The notes beneath the pieces are model-generated. The model was not told the DNA's origin. It was given only the letters and a program-made list of their open reading frames with translations, and made no database searches. From Tannerella sp. (GTDB taxonomy: Bacteria > Bacteroidota > Bacteroidia > Bacteroidales > Tannerellaceae): a DNA stretch of 40,440 nt. Position numbers and translations under genes: made by a program. How positions within the stretch are numbered: position 1 is the stretch's first letter; every line of letters begins with the position of its first letter. This document shows, one piece after another, positions 8,484-17,294 of the stretch. The stretch lies in contig JAITVS010000398.1 in assembly GCA_031285685.1 (NCBI GenBank), positions 1-40,440 of the forward strand. Reading direction: 5' to 3'.

Positions 8484-9385
8484 CTACAAAAATAGGCGCA
8501 TTGACAATGAAAAATCCGGTGATGACAGCGTCGGGAACATTCGGTTACGGACCGGAATATGCGGATTTTATTGATATATCAAAGATTGGCGGTATCATCG
8601 TAAAAGGTACCACGATACATCATCGGGAAGGTAATCCGTATCCGCGTATGGCGGAGACGCCGTCGGGAATGCTGAATGCTGTCGGACTGCAGAATAAAGG
8701 GGCTGATTATTTCATAAAAGAGATCTACCCGGAGATACGGGAGATTGATACGAATATGATCGTAAATGTCAGTGGATCCTCAATTGATACATATGTGGAG
8801 TGCGCGGAGAAAATAGCTTCACTTGCACATATTCCGGCGATAGAATTGAATATCTCCTGTCCGAATGTTAAACAAGGCGGAATGGCTTTTGGTGTGTGCG
8901 CTTCGTCTGCTGCTGAAGTAGTGCGTGCTGTTCGAAAAGTTTATCCGAAAGTCTTGATCGTAAAATTGTCTCCGAATGTAACGGATATAGCGGAAATAGC
9001 CCGTGCTGTGGAAGCTGAAGGTGCAGACTCCGTATCGCTTATTAATACGATATTGGGTATGGCCATTGATGCGGAAAGACGTAAGCCGATATTATCTACG
9101 GTTACAGGAGGTCTTTCCGGTCCGTGCGTGAAACCGGTGGCTTTGCGTATGGTGTGGCAGACAGCGCATGCCGTGAAAATACCGGTGATAGGACTTGGAG
9201 GTATTTCGTCGTGGCAGGATGCGATAGAGTTTATGCTTGCCGGAGCTGCAGCCATACAGATCGGAACCTATAATTTTGTCGATCCGACAATTTCGGTGAA
9301 GGTTATTGATGGTATTAATGATTATTGCGATCGTCACGGCTTTGAGTCTGCTGCCAGGCTTGTTGGGGCATTGGAAATATCCTGA
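8471..9385 (+). CDS. pyrD: Dihydroorotate dehydrogenase catalytic subunit (class 1B)
   Basis: This 304-residue FMN enzyme oxidises dihydroorotate to orotate in pyrimidine synthesis. The N-terminus carries [13 protein letters not shown] and the KGTT segment for FMN/substrate contact. [13 protein letters not shown] holds the catalytic-base cysteine that marks class 1 enzymes (class 2 uses serine). The phosphate-binding end of the barrel is visible in [21 protein letters not shown] and GAAAIQIGT. Length is normal. The gene overlaps pyrK by 13 bases, showing the NAD-linked class 1B type rather than a quinone-linked enzyme. Confidence 0.95.
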   Translation: MADLTTKIGALTMKNPVMTASGTFGYGPEYADFIDISKIGGIIVKGTTIHHREGNPYPRMAETPSGMLNAVGLQNKGADYFIKEIYPEIREIDTNMIVNVSGSSIDTYVECAEKIASLAHIPAIELNISCPNVKQGGMAFGVCASSAAEVVRAVRKVYPKVLIVKLSPNVTDIAEIARAVEAEGADSVSLINTILGMAIDAERRKPILSTVTGGLSGPCVKPVALRMVWQTAHAVKIPVIGLGGISSWQDAIEFMLAGAAAIQIGTYNFVDPTISVKVIDGINDYCDRHGFESAARLVGALEIS

Positions 9386-9457
9386 GACGACTTGACGGTT
9401 AGGCTTTAGAAAATAGTATCCGGTGTATACAAATGATATCAGGTTGAAAATTTGAAA

Positions 9458-11665
9458 ATGAAAAAATATATAATAAGTTTATTTACAGTGATTTCTTTTT
9501 GCGTAGGGGCGCAAAATGTTTTTATTCCCGATGCTGCATTTAAGGCATTTTTGGTAGAATATTTTGATTCGGACGGAGATGGAGAAATATCCGAAACGGA
9601 AGCAAATGCGGTAACGCGTATGAAATTTTCGACAACAGCCATTTCTTCAGTAGAGGGAATAGGGTATTTTACATTTCTGGAAGAACTGGAGTGTTCTCCT
9701 TCCAATCCGTTTGAAAAAGGGAAGCTGGAGGTGTTAGATCTTAGCCGTAATCCGGCTTTGAAAAAACTCAATTGTAGTAATAATCTTTTGGAAACTCTTG
9801 ATTTGAGCCATAATACAGAACTTACGGATCTGAATTGCGCAAGTAATACTTTGACGGTTCTTGATGTAAGCCGAAATCCGATGCTGGAGGAATTGATCTG
9901 TAATAATAATCAGATTGATTCGTTAGATCTTAATTGGTCCGGCGCTTTGACCTATCTGAACTGTAGCCGTAATAAGATTACTTTGCTGAATGTCGGCGCA
10001 TGTTCTATATTACGTTTTTTAGATTGTTCGGGAAATATGCTTACATCATTGGATATCAGTAATAATCCGGCTTTGTGGAAACTTCATTGTGCTCATAACC
10101 GCCTGGTAAAAGTTGATGTCGGCCATAATCCGGAACTGAATGATCTTGATTGCGGAAGCAACCGGATTGATACGCTTGATGTGAGCAAAAACCTGATGTT
10201 AAGTGAACTGGAATGTAGTATAAACAAACTGACAACTCTTGATGTGAGTAACAATCCTAACCTTAAAATGTTGTATTGCAATGCTATGCCTACATTGACA
10301 TCTGTCTATTTCAAGAAAATTAATGATATACATAAGATCAGCTATTCGAAAGAAACGGCTGTTCTTTATGCTATTAGTGAAACAGGCGTGGCAGAGGTTA
10401 CTACTTTTGAAAAAGAAGAGGATTTGTTGACGATGGATACACCTGTGATAGCCGAATCATCAAGGAGAAAGCAGCGCAAAACTGATATGGAATACGGCGA
10501 TGTTGCTGAAAAAACGAAGCGAAGTGAACGTGCAAAAACAGAGCGGCGCGAATATACTGACGAGGAAATATCCGAATCCGAAAGAAGAAAGCGTGAATTA
10601 CGCCGGCAGGCAGAAGCCAATCGTAATTATGCAGATATAAAACGTGTAGAAAAGGATAAGAAGCGTGAAGAATTACGCGTTTTTACAGGAAATATACAGA
10701 TCCCGGACTCGGCATTTAGTGCTTATCTGATAGCTAATTTCGATACGAATCGTGACGGTTTGATTTCCGGAGCTGAAGCCAGAGCGGTGAAATCTATCGA
10801 TTGCTCGGGAATGGAAATCGAGACACTCCAGGGAATAGAATATTTTACCTCACTGGAAACATTGGTCTGCCACAAAAATAAAATTACGGAACTGGATTTG
10901 AGCTATAATCCTTCGCTAAAATTCCTTGATTGTAGCCGTAATAAACTGAATCAGCTGGAGTTAAGAGAATGCCCAATGTTGACGATGTTACAATGTTCCA
11001 GAAATAATCTTGTCGTTATGGATGTAAGCCGCAATGCGATGCTTACGGATTTGCGTTGCAATATGATACGCCTTATTGAATTGGACGTAAGCAATAATAC
11101 TAAGTTGACAATACTGGAGTGCGGATACAATCATCTTAGTGCACTTGACCTGAAAAATAACCTGTCTCTTGATACCCTTATCTGTAATGAAAATAAATTG
11201 AAAGGAGTTGCAGTAGGTCATCTAAGCAGACTTGTGAAGTTTGACTGCAGCGGAAATTTAATGGTCAATGTGCTTGTGGCACGGAATAAAGCATTGAAAG
11301 ATTTGAATTGCAGTAATAATCAGATAGCATCAATAGATGTTTCGGAAAATCCTTCATTAGTAACCCTTGATTGCGGCAATAACTTTTTGACTTATGTGGA
11401 TTTGAGGAAAAATCGTGTTCTTGAAAATTATTATTGTTATGGTAATCAGATGCATAGCATAGATGTGAATGAGATACCTTCGCTGAAACGTCTTAAGTGT
11501 ATGAATAATCCGATGACGGAGGTTGACATACGTACGCATGCATCTCTGAAAGTAGTGGAATTGGCTCCGATGCCTTCACTGAAAGTATTATATTGCAAAA
11601 ATATTTTTGCTTATACATCCCTGATTTATCCGTATACGGCAACCGTAAATCTGGGAAAAAACTGA
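9458..11665 (+). CDS. Secreted two-part leucine-rich-repeat protein with EF-hand calcium loops
   Basis: From ATG at 9458 (a TTG two codons earlier is also in frame) the protein is 735 residues. A signal peptide (about 1-18) precedes two homologous halves. Each half opens with an IPDxAF segment, then a 12-residue EF-hand loop (DSDGDGEISETE near 37; DTNRDGLISGAE near 429), a GIxYFTSLE cap, and an array of about 21-residue repeats of the type LDLSRNPALKKLNCSNNLLET. The halves are joined by a highly charged Arg/Lys/Glu stretch at about 310-405 that is probably helical or coiled. No lipobox and no clear type IX C-terminal signal were seen, so its final location is open. Such internalin-like repeats commonly bind proteins; the ligand is unknown. 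A lipoprotein hydrolase follows 51 bases downstream of the stop. Confidence 0.85.
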   Translation: MKKYIISLFTVISFCVGAQNVFIPDAAFKAFLVEYFDSDGDGEISETEANAVTRMKFSTTAISSVEGIGYFTFLEELECSPSNPFEKGKLEVLDLSRNPALKKLNCSNNLLETLDLSHNTELTDLNCASNTLTVLDVSRNPMLEELICNNNQIDSLDLNWSGALTYLNCSRNKITLLNVGACSILRFLDCSGNMLTSLDISNNPALWKLHCAHNRLVKVDVGHNPELNDLDCGSNRIDTLDVSKNLMLSELECSINKLTTLDVSNNPNLKMLYCNAMPTLTSVYFKKINDIHKISYSKETAVLYAISETGVAEVTTFEKEEDLLTMDTPVIAESSRRKQRKTDMEYGDVAEKTKRSERAKTERREYTDEEISESERRKRELRRQAEANRNYADIKRVEKDKKREELRVFTGNIQIPDSAFSAYLIANFDTNRDGLISGAEARAVKSIDCSGMEIETLQGIEYFTSLETLVCHKNKITELDLSYNPSLKFLDCSRNKLNQLELRECPMLTMLQCSRNNLVVMDVSRNAMLTDLRCNMIRLIELDVSNNTKLTILECGYNHLSALDLKNNLSLDTLICNENKLKGVAVGHLSRLVKFDCSGNLMVNVLVARNKALKDLNCSNNQIASIDVSENPSLVTLDCGNNFLTYVDLRKNRVLENYYCYGNQMHSIDVNEIPSLKRLKCMNNPMTEVDIRTHASLKVVELAPMPSLKVLYCKNIFAYTSLIYPYTATVNLGKN

Positions 11666-11716
11666 AAATGGCTTTGTTTGTATTGTTAATACGGAATGAT
11701 ATTTAATACAGGTTTT

Positions 11717-13000
11717 ATGATTTATAATAAAGTAAATAAAAAATATCCGGAATCTTATCTTTTACTGTTACTGGCAGTCTGTTTTCTGGTTTTTATTCCG
11801 GGTTGTTCAAAAGATGACGACCCGATAGAACCAGAAAAGCCGTTACCGGAGGAAAATTTCAGTTATGAGATTCTTAGAGAATATTCTTTTAGCGAGCTGA
11901 AAAAGTTGGAGAATGATTTTTTGAAAGAAAATATCGGTATCTCGGGCTCTATTATTGTCGGAAGCAATGCGAAATATGACGGGGATGTACAGTTGCGCGT
12001 TTATAAAGTGACGATGAGTTCGAAAAGCCCCAATGGTTCGGACAAAAATATCACCTTGTCGGGCGTATTGGTTGTGCCTCCACAGGTCGAAGGGCGTGAA
12101 TATCGTCAGGTGATAGCGCCTCCATATACATATATAATGAAAGACGAAGCGCCGACTTTGCGTATCGCCAACAATAATATAGAGCCTAATCTGCTGTTTT
12201 GGATGTTGGAAGCTTACGCGTACGGTTACGCGGTGATTGTTCCCGATTATCCCGGATTTGGTGATTCTTACGGACAGTGTTATATTCCTTATGTAGAAAA
12301 GGAACCGATGGTGCGTACGACTGTCGAATTTGTCGAAGCGGCTCAATCAATACTTGAAAAAGAGAAATACGAAAAGAAGGGCGGATTTATTATTTCCGGC
12401 TATTCGCTAGGTGCATATGTTTCGTTGCAACTAGGGCGCGAGTTCGAAACGAACAGCTCACATAAAGGAAAATCGGTCGATTTCCTTATCGTAGGAGGTG
12501 CACCATGTGATTTGCTTCAGGAAGCGAACCTTATTCGTGCTTCGGAAAGTATGCCGCAACCATATCTTTTTCCGTTGGCTTTGCTGGGGTATACTAAAAA
12601 CGGATATCAACATCTTGTGATGAGCGATTATTTGAAAGAGCCGTACGCTTCACAGTCGGCGATCTACCTTGACGGCCAACATGATGATTTTAACAGCTTT
12701 TTTCCTAAAAACACGCAAGAACTGTTTACGGAAGCGTTTCTGAAAAATGAGAATATGGACGAAGTCAATAGTATACTCGAAGAAAACAGCGTTAAACCGT
12801 GGATAAACAGCTGTAAATTTATCATGACACACGGCGAGGATGATGAAACAGTGTATTATGCACAGGCAAGGGATTTTGCCTCGGCGCATAATCAGAACGG
12901 AGGTCGTGTGACATTTAGCAAAACGAGCGGAACGCATACGGGTGCGGGTGGGAGTTTTTTTCTCCGATTGTATTTGGAACTATTTAGCTTTGAAAAATAA
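11717..13000 (+). CDS. Lipoprotein alpha/beta hydrolase (esterase/lipase-like)
   Basis: I start it at ATG 11717; an ATG at 11696 only lengthens the signal peptide. A hydrophobic run ending in FIPGC gives a lipobox with Cys30, followed by acidic residues SKDDDP, so it is a lipoprotein, probably surface-exposed. The alpha/beta hydrolase core shows VIVPDYPGFGDS as the oxyanion region and GYSLG as the nucleophile elbow with Ser near residue 230. A late THGEDDETV segment and a HTGAG segment can supply Asp and His. This pattern fits secreted lipase/esterase-type hydrolases of the secretory-lipase kind rather than a peptidase. The substrate is unknown. Its stop overlaps the next start by one base (TAATG), so it is coupled to the MgtC-family gene. 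Confidence 0.8.
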   Translation: MIYNKVNKKYPESYLLLLLAVCFLVFIPGCSKDDDPIEPEKPLPEENFSYEILREYSFSELKKLENDFLKENIGISGSIIVGSNAKYDGDVQLRVYKVTMSSKSPNGSDKNITLSGVLVVPPQVEGREYRQVIAPPYTYIMKDEAPTLRIANNNIEPNLLFWMLEAYAYGYAVIVPDYPGFGDSYGQCYIPYVEKEPMVRTTVEFVEAAQSILEKEKYEKKGGFIISGYSLGAYVSLQLGREFETNSSHKGKSVDFLIVGGAPCDLLQEANLIRASESMPQPYLFPLALLGYTKNGYQHLVMSDYLKEPYASQSAIYLDGQHDDFNSFFPKNTQELFTEAFLKNENMDEVNSILEENSVKPWINSCKFIMTHGEDDETVYYAQARDFASAHNQNGGRVTFSKTSGTHTGAGGSFFLRLYLELFSFEK

Positions 13001-13710
13001 TGGAATTTTATTCGGAATTAAAGAGTATACTCTCGTCTACGGAGATAAATTTTCATACTGCTCTTGTCAGATTACTGATCAGCTTTCTGCTTGGAGCTAT
13101 TATTGGTGGTGAACGTCAGATGCGCCGCCGTGAAGCCGGCTTGCGTACATTTACGCTTATTTGCCTCGGTTCTACGCTGGCCATGTTGCTTTCAATTTGG
13201 ATACCGCAGATTTATCCCAATTTCCTGAATGGCGATCCCGGACGTATAGCCGCACAGGTACTTACTGGTATCGGTTTTCTTGGCGCCGGGGCAATAATAC
13301 AAAGCCATGGGAGTGTTTACGGACTTACTACTGCGGCATGTATTTGGGTTGTTGCGGTTATAGGCCTTGCTATCGGCGCCGGAATGTTTCTGCCGGCTCT
13401 TGTTGCAACTCTGCTTACGGTTTCTGTTCTGGTTTCTTTAGAGAGATTAGAGAAAAGAATGATGTTGTCCGGAGTTAACAAAATGCTGACAATTACATGT
13501 TCGACCTCCGATCCGGATCTGAAAAAGATACGTGAAACAATATTGTCTCATAAAGTGTATATCGTATCGTCATCTTATGAATACAATTATAAAGAGAATA
13601 CTTCGATGTTGATGTATAAGGTTAATGTAGACGTAAAATCTTCATATTCAAAACTTTTTGCTGCTATTAGAGAGGTGGTAAATGTGTCTCAGATAAAAAT
13701 ATTAACATAA
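13000..13710 (+). CDS. MgtC/SapB-family inner-membrane protein
   Basis: This 236-residue protein has an N-terminal membrane domain of about four to five helices with the MgtC signature: LLGAIIGGERQMRRREAGLR, then TFTLICLGSTLAMLLS and AQVLTGIGFLGAGAI. Residues about 155-236 form a soluble C-terminal domain resembling the ACT-like tail of MgtC. Family members are linked to survival in low magnesium and to membrane potential or ATP-synthase control, but most Bacteroidetes homologues are uncharacterised. The ATG shares its A with the stop codon of the upstream lipoprotein hydrolase, implying translational coupling between two otherwise unrelated functions. Confidence 0.87.
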   Translation: MEFYSELKSILSSTEINFHTALVRLLISFLLGAIIGGERQMRRREAGLRTFTLICLGSTLAMLLSIWIPQIYPNFLNGDPGRIAAQVLTGIGFLGAGAIIQSHGSVYGLTTAACIWVVAVIGLAIGAGMFLPALVATLLTVSVLVSLERLEKRMMLSGVNKMLTITCSTSDPDLKKIRETILSHKVYIVSSSYEYNYKENTSMLMYKVNVDVKSSYSKLFAAIREVVNVSQIKILT

Positions 13711-13857
13711 ATTAACCATTTCGGGTGTGTTTGAGAATTGCGATTTAGATTGTATATCTGCGATGAATAGTCGTTTTCTATGTTTAAAAACATGTTTTGC
13801 GAAAAGAACCATTTGTTTAATTAAATATAATTCTTTTACAGTGTCGGCAAAATAAAT

Positions 13858-13865
13858 TACTTTTG
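13858..13865 (+). promoter_or_regulatory. Possible -7 element before the structured leader
   Basis: TACTTTTG matches TAnnTTTG. No TTTG sits 19-21 bases upstream, so only the -7 element is supported. Transcription would start near 13871, right at the 5' end of the hairpin cluster. Confidence 0.35.
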
Positions 13866-13880
13866 GCAGCGTTTATAGAG

Positions 13881-13975
13881 ATATAGAATAGCCTAAACGT
13901 AGGCGATTTATATATAGGCCTCTGAAAATCAGAGGATCGGGTATGTGGTTGAATCTGGTTGTTGTGAAGCCCGGT
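13881..13975 (+). ncRNA. Structured 5' leader with three consecutive hairpins
   Basis: Three stem-loops can be drawn side by side. The first spans 13881-13913: an inner stem GCCTA/TAGGC with loop AACG (13891-13904) sits on an outer AU-rich stem with one bulge. The second is CCTCTG-AAAAT-CAGAGG at 13919-13935, a perfect 6-base stem. The third pairs ATCGGGT (13936-13942) with GCCCGGT (13969-13975) around a 26-base loop. None is followed by a T-run, so these are not terminators. The cluster ends 23 bases before the ATG of the thioredoxin-like gene. It may be a regulatory leader or riboswitch-like element; I match it to no known class. Confidence 0.4.
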
Positions 13976-13998
13976 ATTGTCAAACAAAAAATTACATT

Positions 13999-14505
13999 AT
14001 GAAGATTAGAACTTATGTTCTCTCTGTTGCTGTATTGATAGTTTTTCTTTCTGCAGGAACAGATAAGGCAGGTCTCACCAGGGGAATTCATTCGGGAGAC
14101 ATTGCTCCGGGAATAAAGTCGTTGGGAACTGATGCTGATATCACGTTCTCGAACGGTTCCGGTTGTTATACGTTATTGCATTTCTGGGCGGCTTATGATG
14201 CAAATTCCCGTATGCGAAACGTGCAGTTATGGAACAAATTAGGTCAGGATGGTTTATCTCAGGTAAAAATGATTTCCGTATCTTTGGACGAGCCTGAATC
14301 GGTTTTTACCGAAACAGTAAAAGCAGATAACCTGGAAATGACGAACCAGGTACATGAAAGGCTTGGACAGAATTCTGAAGTGTACAAAAAGTATGGATTA
14401 AAGAAAGGACTGGGAAACTTTCTGATAGACAACAAAGGCATTATTATTGCTAAAAACGTTACGCCGGAAATGTTGTCTGAGATTATGAACAAACAAAAGA
14501 ATTAA
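13999..14505 (+). CDS. Exported thioredoxin-fold protein lacking the CxxC motif
   Basis: I choose ATG at 13999 (168 residues); a GTG at 13945 would run through the leader hairpins and put 18 odd residues before a clear signal peptide (MKIRTYVLSVAVLIVFLSAG). The mature part resembles TlpA/AhpC-type redoxins: GDIAPGIKSLG, then LLHFWAAYDANSRMRN where active members have W-C-x-x-C, then a VSLDEPESVF strand-loop, and a late KGLGNFLIDNKGIIIAKN segment matching the PxxFLID region. Both redox cysteines are absent, and the usual cis-Pro position also looks changed. It is therefore probably a non-redox member acting as a binding or chaperone-like protein in the periplasm or surface. A strong terminator follows. 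Confidence 0.75.
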   Translation: MKIRTYVLSVAVLIVFLSAGTDKAGLTRGIHSGDIAPGIKSLGTDADITFSNGSGCYTLLHFWAAYDANSRMRNVQLWNKLGQDGLSQVKMISVSLDEPESVFTETVKADNLEMTNQVHERLGQNSEVYKKYGLKKGLGNFLIDNKGIIIAKNVTPEMLSEIMNKQKN

Positions 14506-14524
14506 AATGACAAACTATTTTTTT

Positions 14525-14557
14525 AAAGCCACTCCATCACGGAGTGGCTTTTTTTTT
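14525..14557 (+). terminator. Rho-independent terminator after the thioredoxin-like gene
   Basis: AAAGCCACTCC (14525-14535) pairs perfectly with GGAGTGGCTTT (14541-14551) around a 5-base loop, followed by a continued run of T to 14557. Confidence 0.92.
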
Positions 14558-14575
14558 AATAATAATACCGAAGCA

Positions 14576-14606
14576 TTTGTGTTTTTAGATAAAATTATTA
14601 TTTTTG
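14576..14606 (+). promoter_or_regulatory. Promoter of the cation/proton antiporter gene
   Basis: TTTG (14576-14579), 19 bases, then TATTTTTG (14599-14606): a full match to the Bacteroidetes promoter. The leader to the ATG at 14710 would be about 95 bases. Confidence 0.65.
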
Positions 14607-14709
14607 TAGATAAATTTTTCACCTAAGAAAACCTGATATATACGTGGAATGTGCCTTTCTGCACAAGTTCTTTTATTAAATTGATAGTAATAAAATAAAT
14701 TATAAATAT

Positions 14710-16209
14710 ATGGATTTTTCAAATGTTACCATAGAAAATGTTGTTTTAGTAGGGTCTTTATTGTTGTTTGTTAGTATTATTGCGGGAAAAACAGGTTATC
14801 GGTTTGGGGTTCCGACTTTGGTTTTATTTCTTGTTGTAGGTATGCTTTTCGGACACGATGGTCTGGGGTTGGAATTTTCAAGTCCGAAGGCTGCTCAGTT
14901 TATCGGGGTTTTGGGTTTGAATATTATTTTGTTTTCCGGAGGTATGGATACTAAATTTTCAGAGATAAAACCTGTTTTGCCACAAGGTATTATTCTGGCT
15001 ACTCTGGGGGTTTTGTTGACTGCACTAATTTCCGGAGTTTTTATATACCTGATAACCCAGCATGTCTTCACGGCCATATCGTTTACTTTTCTTGAAGCAA
15101 TACTTTTGGCTTCTGTTATGTCTTCTACCGATTCAGCTTCGGTCTTTGCCATTCTCGGAGCGAAAGGACTTGTGTTGAAAGAGCGCTTGCGTCCTCTTCT
15201 TGAGCTTGAAAGCGGAAGTAATGACCCCATGGCTTATCTTTTAACAATTACTTTTATTCAATGGATACAAATCGGTGAAGGTGGCTTATGGAGTGTAATA
15301 GGGACCTTTGTTATGCAACTTGTTATTGGTGCCGCATTAGGGTATTTACTCGGGCGTCTGGCTATACGCCTGATAAACAGGATTAATATTGATAACGAAT
15401 CTTTATATCCGGTGCTTTTGCTGACATTATTATTTATTATCTTTTCAATTACGAATTATCTGAAAGGAAACGGATATTTAGCTGTGTATATCAGCGGTCT
15501 TGTTGTAGGAAATTCCAAATTTGTGCACAAAAAAACATCAAAGAAGTTTATGGATGGGATGACCTGGCTTTTTCAGATTGTGATGTTTCTTACACTGGGG
15601 CTTCTTGTCAATCCGACGGAATTGCTTCCCATTGCCGGCATCGGTCTGGCAGTCAGTTTGTTTATGATTTTTGTTTCGCGACCTGTTGCAGTATGGCTTT
15701 GTCTGATTCCGTTCAGGAATATGTCGGTTAAAGCAAAGCATTATGTTTCATGGGTCGGACTTCGTGGAGCAGCTCCGATCTTGTTTGCCACTTATCCGCT
15801 TACAGCCGGGGTAGAAGGTGCAAGTATTATCTTTAATATCGTGTTTTTTGTAACATTGGTCTCTTTGCTGGTACAGGGTACTACTGTTCCTGCCGTGGCA
15901 AGATGGCTTGGATTGGCGGGAGAAAATAAACCACAGAATCGATTACAGACATTTGATGTGGAACTATCGGACGACATCAAATCGAGTATGTCCGAAGTTA
16001 CTTTGACTCAGGAGCATTTATTGTGTGGAAATCGCATTATGGATATGCCGATGCCGGAAAATACACTGGTCGTTATGGTCAAAAGAGATGAGCATTACTT
16101 TGTACCTACAGGTGCAACGGAATTGGAGCCCGGCGATGTGTTATTACTTATTTCGGATAATGATAAAACCCTGGAAGAAACATATGCCCAACTTGGGGTT
16201 TCCGAATAA
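14710..16209 (+). CDS. CPA1-family cation/proton antiporter with C-terminal RCK_C domain (NhaP2/CvrA-like)
   Basis: This 499-residue protein starts with about 390 residues of hydrophobic helices typical of Na+/H+ or K+/H+ exchangers. Conserved membrane motifs include FGVPTLVLFLVVGMLFG near residue 32, SVMSSTDSASVFAILG in the substrate-site helix and ELESGSNDPMAYLLT. The tail, about 415-495, contains LLCGNRIMDMPMPENTLVVM and ATELEPGDVLLLIS, an RCK_C (TrkA_C) domain that in NhaP2-type antiporters senses cytoplasmic ligands. It exchanges K+ or Na+ for protons across the inner membrane; ion choice is not decided by sequence. It stands alone between a terminator and a convergent gene. Confidence 0.9.
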   Translation: MDFSNVTIENVVLVGSLLLFVSIIAGKTGYRFGVPTLVLFLVVGMLFGHDGLGLEFSSPKAAQFIGVLGLNIILFSGGMDTKFSEIKPVLPQGIILATLGVLLTALISGVFIYLITQHVFTAISFTFLEAILLASVMSSTDSASVFAILGAKGLVLKERLRPLLELESGSNDPMAYLLTITFIQWIQIGEGGLWSVIGTFVMQLVIGAALGYLLGRLAIRLINRINIDNESLYPVLLLTLLFIIFSITNYLKGNGYLAVYISGLVVGNSKFVHKKTSKKFMDGMTWLFQIVMFLTLGLLVNPTELLPIAGIGLAVSLFMIFVSRPVAVWLCLIPFRNMSVKAKHYVSWVGLRGAAPILFATYPLTAGVEGASIIFNIVFFVTLVSLLVQGTTVPAVARWLGLAGENKPQNRLQTFDVELSDDIKSSMSEVTLTQEHLLCGNRIMDMPMPENTLVVMVKRDEHYFVPTGATELEPGDVLLLISDNDKTLEETYAQLGVSE

Positions 16210-16259
16210 TCGGATGTAGTTTTTGCAGATTCCCGGATAACTATGTTATGGTAAGAATA

Positions 16260-16296
16260 AAAAGCGGAACGTTATATTCATAACGTTCCGTACATT
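16260..16296. terminator. Bidirectional terminator between convergent genes
   Basis: CGGAACGTTAT (16265-16275) and ATAACGTTCCG (16280-16290) form a perfect 11-base stem with a 4-base loop. On the minus strand the stem is followed by GCTTTTTATT; on the plus strand by a weaker ATTTTT. It serves both the antiporter gene and the nucleotidyltransferase gene. Confidence 0.85.
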
Positions 16297-16337
16297 TTTA
16301 GAAATCGTTTTTTGTAAAACTGTTTTCCTGATGTGAT

Positions 16338-17240
16338 CTAAAACAATTTGTTCGGGTATTCTCCGGCATCAATAAGCGCCTGTATTTTATTGACAACACC
16401 CTGACGGTCGTCTGCATACGTTACACCAAACCATTTGGACGTTGTGTCGAGTACTTTTACACGTGCTATATTTTTTGTAACGAGTTCATTAACCATTAAT
16501 GGGATGAAATATTCACTTTTGAGATTGTCCATGTTTTCACGTAAGAATTCTTTGAAATATTCTTCGGAATATCCGAAATAATCAGGTGTGAATCCCCACA
16601 TGTTCATAGATACGGGAACATTCTCATTTAAAACAACCTTTTTTCCGTTTTCATCGGTAAATTGTATTTCTCCGTCAATACGTTCTATAGCCGTACGTTC
16701 TACAACCGTTGTCAGGTAGCCTTCCGCGTTTGTTTCACAAACGCCGCGTGCTACGGAACCACTTTCGCTTAACGTATTTCCTACACGGAAACCAACCATG
16801 CAGTATTCGTTTTTCTTACCTACAGTCTTTGTCAACTCTTCTCCCAGTACGGCAAAACTGTCACGTCCGTAGAAATCATCTGCATTAATGACGGCAAAAG
16901 GTTCGTTAATGACATCCTTACCCATAAGAACGGCATGGTTTGTTCCCCATGGTTTTGTTCGTTCTTCAGGACATTTAAATCCTTCCGGGAGTTTATCTAA
17001 TGACTGGAATGTGATTTCAACAGGGATGTGATTCTCATATTTACTTAAAATCTTAGAACGAAAATCTTCCTCAAAATCTTTACGTATAACAAATACAACT
17101 TTCCCGAATCCGCCACGGATCGCATCAAAAATAGAGTAATCCATAATCGTTTCGCCGTTAGGACCCAGTCCGTCAAGCTGTTTTAATCCTCCATAGCGAC
17201 TTCCCATACCGGCTGCAAGGACAAATAATGTTGGTTTCAT
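16338..17240 (-). CDS. Sugar-nucleotidyltransferase-like protein (NTP_transferase fold)
   Basis: The 300-residue protein opens with PTLFVLAAGMGSRYGGLKQL, the Gly-rich nucleotide-binding loop of NTP transferases, with the activating Arg and a Lys close by. PNGETIMDYSIFDA and the INADDFYG motif (the metal-binding Asp) follow. Length and motifs resemble glucose-1-phosphate thymidylyl/uridylyl-type enzymes without the extra C-terminal hexapeptide domain. It would join a nucleoside triphosphate to a phosphorylated sugar or similar alcohol, but neither substrate can be named. There is no sugar-pathway neighbour to help. It ends with a TAG stop. The gene diverges from the DUF5686 gene. Confidence 0.85.
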   Translation of the reverse strand: MKPTLFVLAAGMGSRYGGLKQLDGLGPNGETIMDYSIFDAIRGGFGKVVFVIRKDFEEDFRSKILSKYENHIPVEITFQSLDKLPEGFKCPEERTKPWGTNHAVLMGKDVINEPFAVINADDFYGRDSFAVLGEELTKTVGKKNEYCMVGFRVGNTLSESGSVARGVCETNAEGYLTTVVERTAIERIDGEIQFTDENGKKVVLNENVPVSMNMWGFTPDYFGYSEEYFKEFLRENMDNLKSEYFIPLMVNELVTKNIARVKVLDTTSKWFGVTYADDRQGVVNKIQALIDAGEYPNKLF

Positions 17241-17294
17241 ATCAAATTGGTCTTAAAAATGTTATTTTTGTTCTAATTCATTGATTCTGTCGTG

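Noticed and set aside
11540-11665. Type IX secretion C-terminal signal on the LRR protein
   Set aside because: The end (YTATVNLGKN) lacks the conserved Gly/Lys-rich sorting motifs that I would require.
13945-13998. GTG start extending the thioredoxin-like protein upstream
   Set aside because: It would run through the third leader hairpin and place 18 unusual residues before a normal signal peptide.
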